64,000 nucleotides of DNA from Caulochytrium protostelioides (GCA_003615045.1 ML014144.1:62001-126000); one strand, 5' to 3'. Numbered from the stretch's first letter, positions 32,315 through 42,663 are shown. Made by a program: numbers and translations. The notes: generated by a model not told the origin, from the letters alone.

Positions 32315-32350
<36 letters not shown>

Positions 32351-32452
32351 GAATGAAGAGGCGCTGGCCGCTGGAAACAAAGGCGCGAGGGGGCGGCGGC
32401 GGCGGCAGCGGCGCAAGCAGCGGCAGCAGGCCTTGCGTGCCGCGCCAGACAT
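31646..32452 (-). CDS. JTB: JTB-family single-pass membrane protein
   Basis: Resembles JTB (jumping translocation breakpoint), a type I membrane protein linked to cytokinesis and apoptosis in animals; fungal function unknown. ATG at 32452 (MSGAARKACCRC). The signal-peptide hydrophobic core is a pure leucine run (FLLLLLLLLLLLLAVGF) encoded by CTG repeats. The ectodomain has the JTB cysteine signature ACTPCTSAEHARLGGICGLT-GY..AIRC, then CAGPAEHTAGAFVAFW leading into the membrane helix (AFWLWNLVLTASASLVVV). The cytosolic tail RRQRQNAQIAYERLSRRI matches the family's basic end. An extra segment of about 60 residues between the cysteine module and the membrane helix makes it 268 residues, larger than the human protein (146). 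It lies directly upstream of RCE1. Confidence 0.8.
32308..32350. repeat. (GCA)n coding trinucleotide repeat
   Basis: About 13 GCA units on the plus strand, read as CTG on the minus strand. They encode the poly-leucine core of the JTB-like signal peptide. Confidence 0.95.
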
Positions 32453-33539
32453 GGGCCTGAACGGCCGGGAGGGGGTCCCGCGCGTGGAGGCGCTTTGTCG
32501 AACAATCGCTGGCGGTGGTGCGAGCCGAGCGACCAAGAACTCGTCAAAACCCCGACCGATGGAGAGCGGCTGGATCGAGGCTGCGGAGGTGGCAGGCCGC
32601 GGCGAGAGCGATGCCCGATCTGGCCGTCGATCGAGAGCACCGCGAAAGCCGGTGCCTTTGTCAAACTTTGTCAAACTTTGTCAACGAGCGCGGTCGCCGT
32701 CGGGCGCTCCGACCGGCCGCTTGCACGCGCCTCGGAGCCGCGGCGACGATCCCCGCCCTCGACAACGGTGATATGATGCGAGCGACAGCCGCCGCCGTCG
32801 CGTTCGATGGGGTTGCGGTGGTGTCGCGGGATAGGCGACGCTCGGCCGAGCGATGGAGGTGTGCCAGCGCCATGGGCGCGCGCGGCGCCGCCGCCGCCGC
32901 CGCCAGCGTCCGAGGGCGGCTGCGCCACACGAGCGCGGCGATGGGGCGTCCGGGCGGCATCGTCGGCGTCCTTCATTGAAAGGGCCACGCCGCTCGGTCG
33001 CGCACCCGGCGATGGCGATGGCGGGACCACGCGGATCGCGCCGCATCCACCCGGCGCGATGCCGAAGGGGTGGGCCGGACCCTTGCTGGCGACACGTGCG
33101 GGGTTCATTTTCCACGTGGCAGGTGGCCTCACCCGCGCGTCGCTGTTGCCGTAGCTAACGCTCGTGTGCTGGCTCTGGTGCCTGCGAGACCGCCCGCTCT
33201 TGCTCCGATCGGACCAGACGGCGATGTGAAACCCCTATTCGTTTCTTCCATGAACGCCGTCAACATCGCCGCAACTTAGCCAGATTCATAGTCACTGACA
33301 TCGTGTTTACAAGCCGGTCCGGCTCGGATCGCCCTCCTCCATCGCCACCTGAGGCTATTTGACTCCCCCGCCACTTACCAGCGTGGGTGGGCGACCATCA
33401 CGCGTGTGCGTCCCCAGCACCGGACTTGAGTGCCGTGATCGCCAAACCGGGCTGTCCAGTTTAAATTCCATCGTTTGGATCCCTGTACAAGTCCCTGAAA
33501 ACTCTCTCCCCCCTGCGCCACGAGTGTGCTTGAGGCACG
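32453..33539. other. Divergent intergenic region between JTB-like and PP4 genes
   Basis: Contains a threefold 10-base repeat ACTTTGTCAA at 32656-32684 and several GC-rich short frames without homology. The last 300 bases before 33540 are more balanced in composition and probably hold the PP4 promoter and leader. No gene seen. Confidence 0.45.
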
Positions 33540-34457
33540 ATGGGGTCCGATCTGGACCGCCAGATCGAGCAGCTGCGCCACTGCGAGATCCTCAAGGAGT
33601 CCGAGGTGCGCGAGCTCTGCCACAAGGCGCGTGAGATCCTCGTCGAAGAGTCGAATGTGCAGCGCGTCGATGCGCCCGTGACGATCTGCGGAGATATCCA
33701 CGGCCAGTTCTATGACTTGATGGAACTCTTCAAGGTCGGCGGCCCGTGTCCCGATACCAACTACCTGCTGATGGGCGACTTCGTGGACCGCGGCTTCTAC
33801 TCGGTCGAGACGTTCCTGCTGCTGCTCGCGTTGAAAGTCCGCTACCCGGACCGCATCACGCTGATCCGCGGCAACCACGAGTCCCGGCAGATTACCCAGG
33901 TCTACGGGTTCTACGACGAATGCTTGCGCAAGTACGGTTCCGTCAATGTGTGGCGCTACTGCTGCGAAGTCTTTGACTACCTCAGCCTCTCAGCGATCAT
34001 CGACGACCGCATCTTCTGCGTCCACGGTGGCCTCTCGCCCACCATCAACACCCTGGATCAGATCCGTACGATCGACCGTAAGCTGGAAGTGCCTCACGAC
34101 GGCGCCATGTGCGATCTACTCTGGTCCGATCCAGACGACGTCCAGGGCTGGGCCGTATCCCCGCGCGGCGCCGGGTTTCTCTTTGGCGCCGACATTGTCG
34201 AGGCCTTTGTGCATACCAACCACATCGAGCTCATTGCCCGCGCTCACCAGCTCGTCATGGACGGCTATAAACTCATGTTCAAGAACCAGGTCGTCACCGT
34301 TTGGTCGGCCCCCAACTACTGTTACCGCTGCGGCAACGTCGCCGCCATCCTCGAGCTCGACGAGCACCTCAACCGGAATTACCGGATTTTTGATGCCGCG
34401 CCGCAGGGCTCCCGGGGCCTACCGACCAAGAAGCCGGCGCCCGACTATTTCTTGTGA
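33540..34457 (+). CDS. PPP4C: Protein phosphatase 4 catalytic subunit (PP4C/Pph3)
   Basis: Metal-dependent Ser/Thr phosphatase of the PP2A subgroup that dephosphorylates gamma-H2A and other DNA-damage and signalling targets with its R2/R3 regulatory subunits. The full 305 residues align end to end with PP4C: opening [25 protein letters not shown] (51-55), GDFVDRG (79-85), GNHE (111-114), [11 protein letters not shown], and the carboxyl-methylation tail DYFL. PP4 rather than PP2A or PP6 is indicated by the N-terminus and by the [21 protein letters not shown] region before the tail. ATG at 33540 gives the exact family start. No intron or abnormality. Confidence 0.97.
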   Translation: MGSDLDRQIEQLRHCEILKESEVRELCHKAREILVEESNVQRVDAPVTICGDIHGQFYDLMELFKVGGPCPDTNYLLMGDFVDRGFYSVETFLLLLALKVRYPDRITLIRGNHESRQITQVYGFYDECLRKYGSVNVWRYCCEVFDYLSLSAIIDDRIFCVHGGLSPTINTLDQIRTIDRKLEVPHDGAMCDLLWSDPDDVQGWAVSPRGAGFLFGADIVEAFVHTNHIELIARAHQLVMDGYKLMFKNQVVTVWSAPNYCYRCGNVAAILELDEHLNRNYRIFDAAPQGSRGLPTKKPAPDYFL

Positions 34458-34660
34458 GGCACAATGAAACACTAAGCAATCGAGTCTCCAGCGGCCGTTT
34501 TGCGGACTGAACTGTAGGCCGTACCAAAACTGATACAAAATCGGACGACTTCTCAGTTCGAGAAACGTTTTTGTCTACTGACCAGCTGACGATGTCTTCC
34601 CCCCTTCTTCGCATATATAAAATAAATAGGTCGTTATAAGGTTTTTACGCGGGGTCGAGT

Positions 34661-34957
34661 TTAGGGTTTCACGCCGTAGGTGGCCTTAATGTTGCTAAAG
34701 GATCCGGCGTTCTTTTCCTGGTGGTTCGCAATGACCTGGGCGCGGAGTTTGGCCATATCGAGCTGGGCCTGGGGCTGGGCCTGAGAGAGATCGACGCCGG
34801 GGTGCTGCCGACCCCAGCGTATATCTTTCTCGCTGGCGACGTTCGTGAATAGCGGGTCGGAGTCCCATAGGTCCTCGTCGTCATTGCCATTGCCGCGGGA
34901 CACCGGCGCGGCAGCGGGCACCGCATGGCCTGCGGCGGCTTTCCAAGCCTGCGACAT
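34661..34957 (-). CDS. Cortactin N-terminus-like small protein (98 aa), predicted Arp2/3 binder
   Basis: The first 60 residues match the start of animal cortactin/HS1: AWKAAAGHAV, an acidic DDEDLWDSDPLFTN stretch (the Arp2/3-binding DDW-type motif), then VASEKDIRWG. The following region (DLSQAQPQ..., MAKLRAQVIANHQEK) corresponds to the helical segment before the first cortactin repeat. The C-terminal FSNIKATYGVKP may be the stub of one F-actin-binding repeat. The actin repeats and SH3 domain are absent. The TAA at 34663-34661 is genuine and I see no donor site that would add a downstream exon. It converges with PP4, leaving 203 nt between stop codons. By analogy it may bind Arp2/3 at actin branches; this is inferred from the motif only. 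Confidence 0.72.
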   Translation of the reverse strand: MSQAWKAAAGHAVPAAAPVSRGNGNDDEDLWDSDPLFTNVASEKDIRWGRQHPGVDLSQAQPQAQLDMAKLRAQVIANHQEKNAGSFSNIKATYGVKP

Positions 34958-35917
34958 GATCCGTCGGCGGCCGAGTCAGTAGCACAAAGTTCAAGTAGCG
35001 GCGAAAGCGGTGGGCTCGTGAGTTATGCGGATGGGGTGCTCATGTGCCCCGGTAAACGGAGTCCCGAAACCGGTCTGGGAGAGCCGCTGGGGATCACACG
35101 GATATGGGCGATGCCGTCAGCATTCGCATCAAGGGCGATCCACGCTCGGGTCAGATGGCCCCCGCGAGCTGCCCATTGATGGGCGCGTGATAAGCATCCG
35201 CCCTTCTCATCTCTGCCCTTCTTCTGCCCTCTCTGCCCTTCTGCCCTCGTCCCATCTCACCTATGTCTCCATTGCCATTCATGGATCGGCTTATTGATCA
35301 ATGGGCAGACCATGTGTGATGCGCGTGATCTCAGGTGCCAGTGCTTGAGTCCCGCGACATCCCTCCCCCGGCCGGCTCTCCCCAGGATCGCCGCCGGGGC
35401 ATGCGCCCACGTCGCTCTCGGGGGCGGGCGGGGGCGTTTATACCATGTTTTCTTTGGTTCTGACGGGAGAACACATGGCGGACCGCGATGGCGATCTGGG
35501 TCGGTCATCCGTCGAGCAGGACGGGCTGTGCAACCACGCGGTGGATCTTTCAGGCACGAGCGCCGGGCCGGAGCTCCGTCGAGCACGCCTCGCGGGCCGC
35601 GCCGTGGCCCGAGGAGGCGGAGCCGCGGCGGGGACGTGCCGTATGCGCCTGAAGGCCCCTCCTTCGCGATCGCGATCGCCGCGGCCGGAGGGCCCGCGTC
35701 GGCGTCCACAACATCATGACACGCGCGCGCGTGGGTGTGTGGCTCCTGCCCGCACACGCGGGTGGACGCACCTCGACACGGACGTGGGCGGCCGCTCGTG
35801 GCTGGCCTTCCTGCTGGCACCCATCGGCATCGCCACGCACCCATGGCACGCACGCCTGACACGCGGCCCATGGCCCGTGGCGGGCATCGCACCGATGCTT
35901 CTCGAAGGCCTCACGGC

Positions 35918-35961
35918 GCTCTGCCTGGCTCTGCCTGGCTCTGCCTGGCTCTGCCTGGCTC
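35918..35961. repeat. 10-bp tandem repeat CTCTGCCTGG x4
   Basis: Four perfect consecutive copies followed by a degenerate CTCGGCCCGG unit, in noncoding sequence. Confidence 0.9.
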
Positions 35962-36401
35962 GGCCCGGCGCCCTCCGCCCATCGGACGCGCCGGGTCCAG
36001 CGGTTGGGCGTCACGAAGGCGAAGGCGACGCGAAGCGAAGCGAAGGCCGCGGTGCGCGCTAGTGAGGTGACAAACCGACCCCATCACAGCGATCGACCAC
36101 GATGCGCCATCCGACGGTCCCCTGATGCGCCTGCCGCCCCCCGCGAGAGCGCGTCCGCGAGACAGCCGTCGCGGCATGGACGAAAATTGATGGTGTTCGC
36201 GATCGTTCTGGAGGCGCATCATCTGGCGTCCGAACGGCGCCGGCCGCGATCTCGAAGGCGGCTTCGGGAGGCGGCGGCGGCGGCGGCGGCGGCGGCGGCC
36301 GGCCGCCCCCAGCAGGCGCCGTGTCATCACGCCGCGGCTGCCATCGCTTGACGAGGGGCGGCCGGCGCCGCGCCTGCCCCTTCTGAGGGCGCCTGCCACG
36401 C

Positions 36402-36402
36402 C

Positions 36403-36443
<41 letters not shown>
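36402..36443. repeat. (GGC)n trinucleotide microsatellite
   Basis: About 14 uninterrupted GGC units in noncoding sequence; a shorter GGC run lies at 36271-36300. Confidence 0.95.
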
Positions 36444-36446
<3 letters not shown>

Positions 36447-38198
36447 TGATCGGCAGACAGACGGGGCGACTGCCCTCCCGGCACGCCGCCGCCGCCGGCC
36501 CCTTGGGCGCGCATGGGCGCCTCCCGCCGCCGCCGTCGGCACGGCGATGGGCAGCATCGCGGAAAGCACACGATCCTCACCCCACCGGTTCGCGGGGGTC
36601 ATCACCCTTCGCGGAGCGTCTCACCCCGCACAGGCGCTAAACGGGTGGGCGGCCACGAGCGCGCAACCTCGCGTCGAAGCAAGACAGACAGCAGACGCCA
36701 GCACGGCTGCAGAGATACGGACAGACAGGGAGGAGATGTCTTGGCAGGCGCTCCACAGGGCGCGAGGGAAGCGCACTCACGCTCGTCGGACTCGTGGTGC
36801 GCCCATACCGGTGGTCATCCCCACGGGTGTTCTGCGCCATGCACGATCAAAGTGGTCCGACGTCGCTCTTGTCGTCGTGGTCGTCGTCGGCCCATGTGCG
36901 TCCGTCCATGTCGATGTCGATGCCAGCGTTTGCTGCCGCTCTGTCGTAGGCTCTGGCCGTGCTCGCCGCCCTGGTTCCGTAACTGGCCATGTGCCACCAC
37001 CATTTAGAGAAAGAACGGACGGGCGCCGAAACACACACATCGCCTCTCGTATACCCCCTCTGATCCGCCGTCCGAGCCGCTGCGGGTCCTGGCCCGCGAC
37101 ACGAGCACGAGCAGGTCGTTATCCAGATCGTGTCTGGCCAAGGACCCTCGCCATACCCACCGGCCATCGCCCCACGGCCCCGGGCCACATCTTGCTTGCA
37201 TCTTGCCTACATTGATGTCCACGAGCGACGGCTGCCGCTTTGCTCGACACGGTGATTTGTATTCTTGGGCTTGACCGGATCGCCATCTTGGTGCCTCGGG
37301 CATCGCCATCGCCACCGCCATCGTCGTGCTTCACTGTTCGTGTCGCCATCGCCACCGTCATCGTCGTCGCCTCCGCCGCCAAATCGTTCTTTCACGCCGG
37401 CTGCGTGACCCGGGTATCACGTCCTGCATTGCCGACCCGCGCGCTTCCGTTACTGGGGGAGCACCGCGTTCCTCGGCCATCAATCGCAGCGACGACGAAC
37501 GGCACGCGCATCTGGCAGCAGTGTGCCTTGATTCCGGCGAACGGAAGGCCCTTGTGGGTGTGGCGCCCGCAACGACGGCATCCATCGTCTGTGCCGTCGT
37601 CGCCGTTGATACTGCCCATCGGCGGCCCTTGTGAGACGCGAGCTACCGCTGCTGCGGCTCCTGGTGCCGCCCCCCGTCCTTCCCCCCCTTAGCCGCCCGC
37701 CCGCCCGCCCGCCGCGCGGCGCCATTCTACCGATCGCACGTGGCCGTCCGCCACGCCAGTCGTGTCCCGTGTCAACGACGGTTACGCCCCCTTTCCGACT
37801 CCGACTCCGACTCCGACGCCAGCGCTGAGCCGCTGAGCCGAGTCGCGGACTTGTGCGCGTCGGGCCCGCCGCCCGCGAAGGCCCGCGCTGCGTCTTCTGT
37901 CACCCCTCAGTCCACCGCCTCCGTCCGCCCGTGATCGCCGTCGTCCTCGCTGCATACGTGCCGGTGAGCCGGAAGGGTCCCCCCGGTCTCTCGGGGCGAC
38001 GGGCGTCGGCGTCGTGACCGCGGGCGCGGGGCGCAGGTCACCGTGGGCAGCCCTTGGACCCGCCGATCAGACGCGCCGCTCGCGGGTGACGGCGTCGGCA
38101 GCCGGTGTGGACGTGGCGGCGACGGCGGCCGCGGCGGCAGCAGCCCTCTTGCTCCGCGCGGCTCCGGCCCTGTGCGCCGAGCCGGCTCGGTGGGTGGC

Positions 38199-41100
38199 AT
38201 GGCGTCGGCCGACAGCCGGAGTACGGTGGACTCGGGGATCGCGAAACTCACCCAGACATCTAGCAAGGACAGCGTCCTGGCGCTGCCCGCCATGGAGGCC
38301 GACACCTCGGCCCGCTCGCTGCACGGCGCGGCGGGCGCCGCCGCGCCCTCCCGCCGCTCCGAGGTCCCGCTCCCCGACGCCAAGAGCGGCTTCACCGCGC
38401 GCATCAAGCGCCCCGGGTTCTTAGGCAAAAGCGACGCGTCCTTTTTGACCGCCAACAACAGCACTGCGGCGCTGTTTGCGACGCCGCCCTCCTCACAGCC
38501 CATCCTGCAATGGTCGCACCCGCACTCGGGTCCAGGACCCGGGCCCGGGCCAGGCGCCTTGGCGTATGTCTCGGGAAACAGCTCGAACGGCGGCATCTCG
38601 CTGGGCTCGCCGCCGCCCCAGCCGGCGGCCGAGCCGAACCTCGTGATGAACCGGTCGTCGGCGCTCCTCGGCGCGAAACACGGCTCCATCGAGTCGCTGC
38701 AATCGGTCACCGCGCCCGATACCGATGCCACGTCGATCTACAGCTTCAGCAAGCGGCCGACCGTCGGCGATGGGATCAGCCGCTTTTTCCGCAAAACGAT
38801 GGCGCTCTCGCGCAACCACACCGAGTGGCACGCTTCGCACGCACACGCGCACGCCAGCCAGGGCCTCGGCGGCCACGGCCACTCCGTCTCGCAGGCCCAC
38901 CTCCCCACGGGCACCGCCCTGCTCCAGTCCGGCGACGACCCGTCGCCCGTGACCTCTGCGCGCAACTCGATGCTCTACAGCCGGCAGCCCGTCAGCGCCC
39001 CCGAGGGCTCGCTGAGCATCACTACCCAGGCTGATCTGCCGGCGGCCGGCAACGCGCCGCTCACGGGCGCGCCGCCCCCGAGCGCCGCCTCGACGGCCGG
39101 CTCGACGTTCTCGGAGCGCGCCGCGTTCCGCACCAGCCCCTCGCGGCAGCTGCCCAACGGCATGCGCCGCCAGTTCTCGAACGGCAACATGCCGCTGCCG
39201 CCGCCATCCGCAACGTCTTCCGCGGCGTCCAAGTGGCGCGGTACGATGTCCAAAGCCATCAGCCAGGCCTTCCGCAGCGATATTCCGATGGATCCGATGG
39301 CGCTCGAGCGAAGTTGCGCTGACATGTCGATGGTGCTGGCCCTACCTGGCGAGTATGACACGATTGACGAGTCCGTGAGCTTTTCGACGCTCCCGGGCGG
39401 CGGCAGCGTGTACCGCCAGATGATGCAGTTTAATGTCATCTGGGGCACGCGTGCCCTCGTGATTCGCTTGCCCGCGGACGTCGTGGTGAGCGCGGCGATC
39501 CGCACCGTCATGACCGACTTTGTTAACACGTATGGTGATGAGGTCGCCGAAGCCGAGCGCGTGCTGGCCGAGGCCCATGTGGCGCAACACACGCTCTTCC
39601 GCAACATTGGCACCAGCTCGGTCGTGTACTATGTGCCGATCGCGCCGTCGGCGGTGCTCGCGCAATGCGAAATCTGCCAGGGTGACACGTTGCATTTGAT
39701 CAACCTCGAAGACGTCGCGACGCTCAGCATCGTGGTGCTGCCGTCGATGGAGCGCATGGCCATCGAATATGCGTACGACACGCTTGTCTCGGAGGTTACC
39801 GCCGCACTGGAGCAGCGCAGCGCCCCACCGTCGGTGACCTACGCGCTGTACCACTCGAAGCTGAGCCACTGGCTCGTCCCCGACCGCTCCCTGATGGCGT
39901 ATCGTTTTGCGCCCGACACGGTCCTGGAGTGGCGGCCGAAGAGCCCCGAGATCCTCATCCGTGTGGAGCTCGAAGAGCAGCAGCAGAAGATCGCGTTCAA
40001 GGTGCTCAGTAGCCAAACGGTCGCGGACCTGCTGGAGCTCGTGCTGTTCCAGATGGGCAACCGCAGCTTGAAGCCGCAGGTCAGCAACGGCGTGTACGGT
40101 CTCTGGTCGTCGCGCCACGGCCGCTGGATGACCAACTCGGCCGTGCTCGCGGAGGTGCCGGACCTGCACAACGACACGCTCGTCTACCGTGTGCACTGGC
40201 AGTCGATCCAGGTCAAATGGTTCTACGGCAACGACGATCCCCTGACCGTGCTCGCCGACCAGGGCATGACCGTCGCAGGTCTGCGTCACCTCTGCTGCCA
40301 ACTGCGCCACACCGCGTGGCACGCGTCCTACAACCTATACACCCGCTGGCTGGCCCCGCTGGACCCCGACCAGTCGATCTGGACCCTCGCCTCCGACATC
40401 GGCGGCACCGACAACTTCTGGTTCCGCGACACGCCGCAGCCGCTGACGATCACGTGCTCTGACAACAGCCACGCCCAGACCGTGCCGTGGTCCTACGGGA
40501 TCCCGCTCCGCTTGACGCTGCCGTTCATCTGCCGCCGGCTCGGCGTTCCCGCGCACATGTACGACACGCTGTGGCTCGTCCAGAACTGCGGCACGGCCGC
40601 CGAAAAGCCAGCCGCCTCCGCCGCCGCACCAGCAGCGCCGGTCGCGGCAGCGCTGGAGCTCGCGACCGCCGAGACAGCGTCCGGCAACGGCACGCCCGTG
40701 GGCACCTCGCACCGCTTGTTGGACCTGGACGCGAGCCTGACCGAGCAGCATGTGGCGCCCGGCGCGACGGTGATGCTGCGTCTCAAGCGGCTCCTCACGG
40801 AACCCCCGTCGCCGGACGACCTTTGGGCCGAGCTGCGGTCAGGGCAGACGCTCGACCCGACGCCCTGGGAGCAGACCCACAAGCCCGCGAGCGGGTCCTC
40901 GCTCAACCGGCTCATCGAGCGTCTGACCGATGAGATCAGCGAAGGCTCGTCGCTCTATCTGGACTTTGTCAAGAACTTCTTGTTGACGTACTCGTCCTTC
41001 AGCGACGCAAACACGATCATGAGCAAGCTGATGGACCGTTACAACGTGCCGAACCTGCCCGAGGCTAGCGTCGCGCAAAACGAACTCTCGCGCAAGACCA

Positions 41101-42086
41101 TCCAACTGCGCGTGTGCAACGTGTTGCTGCAGTGGGTGAAGCGGTTTCGCACCGACTTTATCGACGAGACCCGCGGCCCGCGGCTGCAGGAGCAGCTGCT
41201 CGCCTTTGCCGAGAATGTGGTGGTCTATGACCATCCGGCCATGACGAAGCAGCTGCGCCGCGCAACGATCAAGATGCGCGACGACATGGTCCTCCGCCCC
41301 GGCGCGATCCTCAACCGGCTCCGGGGGCCAGGTCAAGCCGTTTTGACCAATGTGTCGCTCTTCCAGCGCGCTCCGGAGGAAATTGCGCAGCAGATGACCT
41401 TGATCGAACAGCAGTTGTTTGCGGCGATCACGCCGAACGAGCTGCTGTGCCAGTCGTGGGCGCAGCGGGACGCGGCGACGCGCGCGCCCAACATCACGCA
41501 GCTGACGTCGCACTTCAACGCGCTGGCGCTGTGGACTGTCAAGAGCGTCGTTGAGCCCGCGACCGTCAAGCAGCGCGCGAAGCGGCTCAGCTTCCTCGTG
41601 GACGTCGCCGAGCAGCTCCGCGAGATGGGCAACTACAGCACGCTCATGGCCATCATCGCAGGTCTCAACAAGGCCTCGGTTTTGCGGCTGAAGCTCACGC
41701 TCAAGGAGTGCGGGCCCAAGTGCCTGCGCAAGATGTCCGAGCTCGAGACCCTCATGTCGGCCGACGGCGCATACCGTAATTACCGTACGGTCGTCAAGTC
41801 GTCGATCCTGCCCTGCATTCCCTACATCGGCGTAGTGTTGCTCGACCTGACCTTCATGGAGGACGGCAATCAGGACCGCATCGGCGACCACATCAACTTT
41901 GTTAAGCGCCAGATGATCGCCGAGGTCATCCGCGACTTGGAGCTCAAGCAGACCACCGCATACCCGTTCAAGTGGAACGACGAGGTTGCTCGCTCCTTTG
42001 TCCTGCTGCCGCGCGCTTCCGTCGAGTACGAGAGCCAGCTCTGGGCCGAGTCGAAGCGCAAGGAATCGTCACAGCCTGCGCAGTAG
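38199..42086 (+). CDS. Ras-family guanine nucleotide exchange factor (RasGEF_N + CDC25 domain)
   Basis: Activates Ras/Rap-type GTPases by promoting GDP release. ATG at 38199 (MASADSRSTVDSG); the open frame above starts at GTG only. Residues 1 to about 400 are disordered, with Ser/Ala/Pro. About 400-870 hold several consecutive beta-grasp-like modules, each ending in a strand pattern like TNSAVLAEVPDLHNDTLVYR or LLDLDASLTEQHVAPGATVM. RasGEF_N is at about 900-1020 (LNRLIERLTDEIS, YLDFVKNFLLTYSSF). The catalytic CDC25 domain (about 1055-1277) contains LIEQQLFAAITPNELL, NALALWTVKSVV, FLVDVAEQLREMGNYSTLMA with IIAGLN, and CIPYIGVVLLDLTFMEDGN. 1295 residues. The substrate GTPase is not evident. It resembles fungal Cdc25/Ste6 only in the catalytic part. 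Fanzor relic B lies 127 nt downstream. Confidence 0.9.
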   Translation: MASADSRSTVDSGIAKLTQTSSKDSVLALPAMEADTSARSLHGAAGAAAPSRRSEVPLPDAKSGFTARIKRPGFLGKSDASFLTANNSTAALFATPPSSQPILQWSHPHSGPGPGPGPGALAYVSGNSSNGGISLGSPPPQPAAEPNLVMNRSSALLGAKHGSIESLQSVTAPDTDATSIYSFSKRPTVGDGISRFFRKTMALSRNHTEWHASHAHAHASQGLGGHGHSVSQAHLPTGTALLQSGDDPSPVTSARNSMLYSRQPVSAPEGSLSITTQADLPAAGNAPLTGAPPPSAASTAGSTFSERAAFRTSPSRQLPNGMRRQFSNGNMPLPPPSATSSAASKWRGTMSKAISQAFRSDIPMDPMALERSCADMSMVLALPGEYDTIDESVSFSTLPGGGSVYRQMMQFNVIWGTRALVIRLPADVVVSAAIRTVMTDFVNTYGDEVAEAERVLAEAHVAQHTLFRNIGTSSVVYYVPIAPSAVLAQCEICQGDTLHLINLEDVATLSIVVLPSMERMAIEYAYDTLVSEVTAALEQRSAPPSVTYALYHSKLSHWLVPDRSLMAYRFAPDTVLEWRPKSPEILIRVELEEQQQKIAFKVLSSQTVADLLELVLFQMGNRSLKPQVSNGVYGLWSSRHGRWMTNSAVLAEVPDLHNDTLVYRVHWQSIQVKWFYGNDDPLTVLADQGMTVAGLRHLCCQLRHTAWHASYNLYTRWLAPLDPDQSIWTLASDIGGTDNFWFRDTPQPLTITCSDNSHAQTVPWSYGIPLRLTLPFICRRLGVPAHMYDTLWLVQNCGTAAEKPAASAAAPAAPVAAALELATAETASGNGTPVGTSHRLLDLDASLTEQHVAPGATVMLRLKRLLTEPPSPDDLWAELRSGQTLDPTPWEQTHKPASGSSLNRLIERLTDEISEGSSLYLDFVKNFLLTYSSFSDANTIMSKLMDRYNVPNLPEASVAQNELSRKTIQLRVCNVLLQWVKRFRTDFIDETRGPRLQEQLLAFAENVVVYDHPAMTKQLRRATIKMRDDMVLRPGAILNRLRGPGQAVLTNVSLFQRAPEEIAQQMTLIEQQLFAAITPNELLCQSWAQRDAATRAPNITQLTSHFNALALWTVKSVVEPATVKQRAKRLSFLVDVAEQLREMGNYSTLMAIIAGLNKASVLRLKLTLKECGPKCLRKMSELETLMSADGAYRNYRTVVKSSILPCIPYIGVVLLDLTFMEDGNQDRIGDHINFVKRQMIAEVIRDLELKQTTAYPFKWNDEVARSFVLLPRASVEYESQLWAESKRKESSQPAQ

Positions 42087-42212
42087 TCCGCTCGGGGTCG
42101 TTCCGCGGGGGTTCTAGGCCTTTTTTGTCGGTGGCCGTAGACGTTGTGTGGCCGGTCCATCTATTCTTCATCTTCTGGATATATTTGATTTACAGATACC
42201 TTAGGACAGCGC

Positions 42213-42273
42213 AACACAACGCCATACCCTCCATGGTGCCTCTGGGAGGTTCCCCACGGGGGCAGTCCGCATT
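42213..42273 (-). ncRNA. Candidate omega-RNA scaffold, copy B
   Basis: Begins 4 nt after the relic B stop. Minus-strand pairing: outer stem AATGCG (42273-42268) with TGTGTT (42218-42213), all six positions pairable when wobbles are counted; middle stem CCCCCGTGG with CCATGGAGG (ends 42262 and 42228), eight of nine paired; apical CCTC-CCA-GAGG. Same architecture as copies A and C with different bases. Identity as a guide RNA scaffold is inferred from position and co-variation. Confidence 0.45.
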
Positions 42274-42663
42274 ACGTTCATTGCCGGATGAGCTTCTCGA
42301 CCACGGGCTGCAGTGGGGCTTGCCCGGGGAAGCGGCACAGTGTCGCAGATCTGACAGATGAGGCCAGGCAGCGTCGGATGTTCAACGCGGCATTGAGATC
42401 GCGGTTCACAAACCTGCCGTTGGTAGAATCGCACCAAAGTTAACTTCGGAGCACGGTCCCCTTGCGCCGGCGTTGCCCTGGTTTCAGGACCGCATTCGTC
42501 GTGGCATACGCCTGGATCGTGCGGACCCGGTTGACCGGCGTCGGCTGAGTCGAGAGGGCGTCTGCATCAACACTCGCTGAGCTGCGCCCTTGTGGGACTA
42601 CCAGATCAGCGTCTCTGAGCGGTCGATTCGGAGACGCTGACGACGCTGAAAGCCTTTTGGGTG
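42213..42663 (-). mobile_element. Fanzor/TnpB-like element relic B (C-terminal end only)
   Basis: On the minus strand the best-preserved tail reads NAVLKPGQRRRKGTVLRS, then a TAA, then LWCDSTNGRFVNRDLNAALN and IRRCLASSV, ending ...VVEKLIRQ and TGA (42280-42278). This fits the end of a TnpB/Fanzor nuclease: zinc-ribbon remnant with a basic loop, then the RuvC-III motif NRDLNAALNI. It has an in-frame stop, lacks most ribbon cysteines and has no N-terminal two-thirds, so it is dead. It is colinear with relic A up to the shared GAAAGCCTTT boundary near 42650-42663. The upstream ORFan stop codon lies only 22 nt beyond that boundary. RasGEF ends 127 nt from its other end. Confidence 0.72.

Larger units (their letters stand above)
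34958..38198. other. Long intergenic region with GGC and CTCTGCCTGG repeats
   Basis: 3.2 kb without a supported gene. Frames here are Arg/Pro/Ala-rich in all registers and lack homology. Repeats: CTCTGCCTGG x4 (35918-35961), GGC runs at 36271-36300 and 36402-36443, and a GACTCC-type run near 37797-37818. The last several hundred bases before 38199 are probably RasGEF leader; a 5' noncoding exon cannot be excluded. Confidence 0.4.
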
